From NCBI RefSeq assembly GCF_001649575.2, contig NC_051451.1:22517329-22581328 (forward strand): a DNA stretch of 64,000 nt. The letters are read 5' to 3'. Shown here piece after piece: positions 60,798-64,000 of this stretch. The notes beneath the pieces were generated by a model, which saw nothing but the letters and a program-made list of their open reading frames with translations, did no database searches and had not been told where the DNA came from. Within the stretch, counting starts at the first letter, position 1. The number at the start of each line of letters is the position of its first letter. The position numbers were made by a program, and so were the translations under genes. The DNA comes from Kryptolebias marmoratus. Its lineage: Eukaryota > Chordata > Actinopteri > Cyprinodontiformes > Rivulidae.

Positions 60798-61731
60798 CTG
60801 TGCTGTGAAAAGTATTTACCCCCTTACACAAATTTCTATCTACTCTTTTAGTTTTTGTTGTTGTTGTTGTTATTTCAGATCTACAAACAAGTGTTAGGGT
60901 CACAAACTGTTGGTCACACTTTCTCCTTCGAAAGCTTTTGGTAGAGAGCAGAATTTCTGGTCCAGGTCCAGAAGCAGCAAAGCAGCCCAGACTATCAAAC
61001 TACCGCTGCCACATCTGACTGCTGATATGATGTTCTTTTTCTGAAATGTAGTATTAGTGTTACACCAGATGTAACAGGACACCTTCCAAAAAGTTCCCCA
61101 TTTTGTCTCATCAGTCCACAGAATATCCTCCTAAAGGTTTTGGGATCATCAAGATGATGTGGTTTTTTTGGTCCTCAGTGGTTTCGGACTTGGTACTCTC
61201 CCATAGAGGCAATTTTTGTTCTTCCTCTCTTTCCTATTGTTAAATCATGAACTCAGACCTTACCTGAGGCAGGTGAGGCCTGCGAGGCTTTAGATTTTGT
61301 TCTGGGTTCTTTTGGGACCTCCCTGATGAGTCGTCGATGAGCTCTTGGAGGAATTTTGGTCTGCCAGTCTCTCCTGAGAAGGTTCAGTACTGGTCCATGT
61401 TTTCTCCATTTGTGAATACGGACTCTGTTTGATTCTTGGTGATTTGATTCTACAAGTCTGTGATGGACTTGCGACCTGTCCAGGGTGTACCAGGTCTCTC
61501 GCACACTGACTGCTGGAGAAAAGGCACCAGCTCCCTGTGACACGGAATGAAGAGGGGGGTAAAGAAAATGGATGGATGGATTCTGCTAGTCTACAAAACT
61601 GCATTTTGTATTTATTCAGGACTATCTTTGTCTGCTATTAACATGTGTTTGCTAAAGATTTAAGTGCAACAAGTAAGCAAAAAACAGAAGAAACCTGTAA
61701 AGGTAACTACTTTTTTCCCAGCACTGCACTG
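60798..61731 (-). mobile_element. internally deleted Tc1/mariner transposon
   Basis: Inverted ends ctgtgctgtgaaaagtattt and (inverted) actacttttttcccagcact flank it, next to TA. The minus strand keeps the N-terminal DNA-binding part of a Tc1 transposase: SNRVRIHKWRKHGPVLNLL, then PPRAHRRLIREVPKEPRTKS. It also keeps an eroded TF-RRIFCGLMRQNGELFG block that corresponds to the usual W-S/T-DETK region, and HFRKRTSYQ-type text. The DDE C-terminus is deleted. A LINE tail is inserted at about 61448-61580. The element is inactive. Confidence 0.85.
61448..61580 (+). repeat. LINE/SINE tail nested in the Tc1 element
   Basis: gtgatggacttgcgacctgt, ccagggtgtaccaggtctct and caccagctccctgtgac lead to the tail aaaatggatggatggatt, a motif common at the 3' end of RTE-type LINEs and derived SINEs in fish. 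A short duplication, gattctac and gattctgc, may flank it. Confidence 0.6.
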
Positions 61732-61734
61732 TTA

Positions 61735-63780
61735 ATGGGTCGAAAGCGCAGTAATAATTTTGTAAATTCGTAGCATGTCAACCTTTGAGTTTGAAAGTGA
61801 AGAGAAGAGCAGCAGCAGCATGATATCTGAGGGTGACAGTGGAGCCGTAGTAGAGTGTTCATCTTCCTCAGTCCTGACAGGTGTCGATGTGTCCTTGGAC
61901 AAAACGTGTTGCCTTCAATATGCTAATCAGCTTCTGAGTTAAATAAAAAAAAACTGCTGTATTTTTATGGAGAGCAAATGAATAATGGAAACTCATATCA
62001 GTGTGTGTGAAAGGATGAATGAGACATTGTATTTATTTTAGAACTTTGACAGGGTTAAAAAGGTTCTATATTAATATGGACCATTTATCACTGGAAGAAC
62101 ATTTTCAATGAAATAAAATAGATAGGTCGTACAATTTCCATATGCATTATGTTAAACTGTTTTTAACAATTTATACCAGTGTGCCAACAGGACAGTGATG
62201 GTGAATGGAAGCAGAAAATGTACTATAATGCTACTATAAGCAGTGGTTTATTTGTGGGGTTTTAATGCCAGGACAGTGACCTGATGACTTTGTCTCCACC
62301 ATCACTGCTGTTTGTCAGATGATGAGCTGCATCAACACTCAAAACCATCTCAGATCATTAAGACTTACAACTTTACCATAATAATGTTTCATTTAACCAT
62401 GAAATGTGTTGAATTAAACACAGCAGAAATAGATGGGAGCAGTTCAAACACACACACTATTATCATAATTTGCACATTTCTGCTGAGGTTACTTGTTTCA
62501 GCTGAATATCAATGTTATAAGCAGTTTTATGCAATTGTATGTCCTCACGTGCTGTAAAAAAGTAAAATATGCGCTACTTCAGCAAATCAGCTTGGTAGCT
62601 GCTGATTTGAGTGTGTGAACAAAACAATAAAAGTGTGGAGTAGAAACTGAAAGGATAAATGATCCGCAGAGCTTAAACACAGCCAAGTTATGAACTCATT
62701 AATGCAGATGTGCACGCAGTGGTAAATCATTCAACGGAGACAATTTTAACCCAACAACCCTCTTTGTTTAGAATCTCTTCTAAAACTTGCAGTTTTTTCT
62801 GAAAAACCTAAATCTGCACAAAACACTTTTTAACTGACTCTGACCTTAACTTTATCAGCATTTACACCAAAACGACAGCTGTTGTAAAATGCAGATGCAA
62901 AATGGCAGACATGTTTTATTAAGTCGTACAGAGTAAAGAAATGTGTACAAAGCTTTTTTTTCCTGACTATAACATTTTGTGGTTGCATTTTCCAGCTATA
63001 ATAAGGTTATTGTCCCCACAGCCAACAAAAAGTAACAATTTGCTGTAAATTAAATTTTTTTCTTCGTGTTGTAACATTTGTTATGCACACAATGCACTGA
63101 CACCTATTGCAGAAATATTTGTATGAAGCATGCTGTATGCTGCTACTGGGGATATTTATAATGTGGCCAGGCAATTTATTTTTAATAAATCTCATGAGTA
63201 GCATTGTGCCAGACAAAGTTGTCACACAAACATTGAGCCGGTGGGATCCCAAAAGTGGAACTGAGATGCAATCGCACGAGTGCTTAATTTTAATTCACAC
63301 TCTGTACTCCTTCTACTGTATTCACAACTTATCTGAGCCAAACACCTTTCCACATGATAGGCCTTTGTTTGGGACACTGACATCTCAGAGCAGCCAAAAA
63401 TGGGATTTCTGTTCGGCAGAGCCGCAGCTGCAGCAGCATTATTTAAAGGTCACAATAACTTTAGACTGATAAGCTCAAACCTGTGCCATCAGCGTAGAAA
63501 AATGTAATTCATGTTCTTTAAAAAAAAAAAAAAACACCTGCAGAATGCATAATTAAAACTGCAGAGATAATAGTAGTTTAAATTAAAGTTTAAATAGCTT
63601 AATTTAATTGAAAAAGAACGTGATTAATTTGACTTTTTTAGTGTATAAAATTAGTTCTTCTTAACTTGAAAAAGAATGGTTTATGAAATTCTCACACAAT
63701 GCGTTAGTATTTCCAGAAAAATAGTGTGCAGCACATTTATGCAGACTGGTTATGGCCTGCCGCTGTAAGGCGAAAATGGG
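61735..63780. other. khdrbs2 intron, nothing recognised
   Basis: AT-rich sequence with an A14 run near 63521. No further upstream khdrbs2 exon was found here. Confidence 0.5.
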
Positions 63781-63784
63781 ATGA

Positions 63785-64000
63785 TGATGTTTGTGGCTGA
63801 CTCAGTTCAAGATGTCTCAGACAGCTAATCGAAATTAGCCAACACAAAAGGGATGTAACCAGTTTTTCAGATGTGATAAAATGTAGTGTGGCTGTAACTG
63901 AGAGTCATTAACAACACATTATCCAAATGCTGCTCATTGCACAATATCTTTACCAAAAAATGTAGCATCAAATGTTGGAGTCAACCCTATTTGTTCTTTA
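63785..64000 (+). repeat. repeat family A copy 17 (cut by window end)
   Basis: Contains gttcaagatgtctcagacag, aattagccaacacaaaaggg, gtagtgtggctgtaactgag and a final atgttggagtcaacccta, so a second unit begins at the window edge. Confidence 0.7.

Noticed and set aside
61253..61604. Overlapping minus-strand frames of 96 and 104 codons as genes
   Set aside because: One carries the Tc1 transposase N-terminal block; both run into the nested LINE tail.

Overview
The window reads as AT-rich nuclear DNA of a bony fish, probably a percomorph. The evidence is one multi-exon vertebrate gene with GT-AG introns, set among decayed teleost-type transposons: Tc1/mariner, an L2/CR1-group LINE, a tRNA-derived SINE, a solo LTR, hAT-like and piggyBac-like MITEs. 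There is no bacterial-style gene organisation, operon or CRISPR array. The species cannot be named from the sequence.

The only confidently identified gene is khdrbs2 (SLM-1), a STAR-family KH-domain RNA-binding splicing regulator, on the minus strand. Seven coding exons were read by hand with matching splice sites and phases: 54655-54771, 49127-49273, 38306-38433, 36304-36487, 23324-23406, 22701-22759 and 20816-20910 (stop at 20816-20818). Spliced together they give 813 coding bases, or 270 residues plus stop. They run from the start of the KH domain through the QUA2/RG-rich and Tyr-rich regions to the C-terminal basic-PYGRY end. The first two exons (N-terminus and QUA1) were not found and should lie beyond base 64000.

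Bases 1-20.8 kb are downstream flank: mostly unremarkable AT-rich sequence, repeat copies, and a set of minus-strand splice-site pairs at 14.2-18.5 kb that could be unannotated exons. From 20.9 to 54.7 kb the exons alternate with introns of 564 bp to 12.9 kb that hold most of the transposons. From 54.8 kb to the end is intron upstream of the KH exon, again repeat-rich.

Two repeat families dominate. Family A has about 17 copies plus fragments in both orientations. It is built from internally repeated ~300-base units and ends in a 19-base palindrome, which suggests a Helitron/Helentron-derived non-autonomous family. Family B is rich in TTTTAGCTA-type words and has four copies. Two strong hairpins, in introns at 39.2 kb and 53.0 kb, are the most interesting unexplained structures. 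No wholly new biological system was evident.
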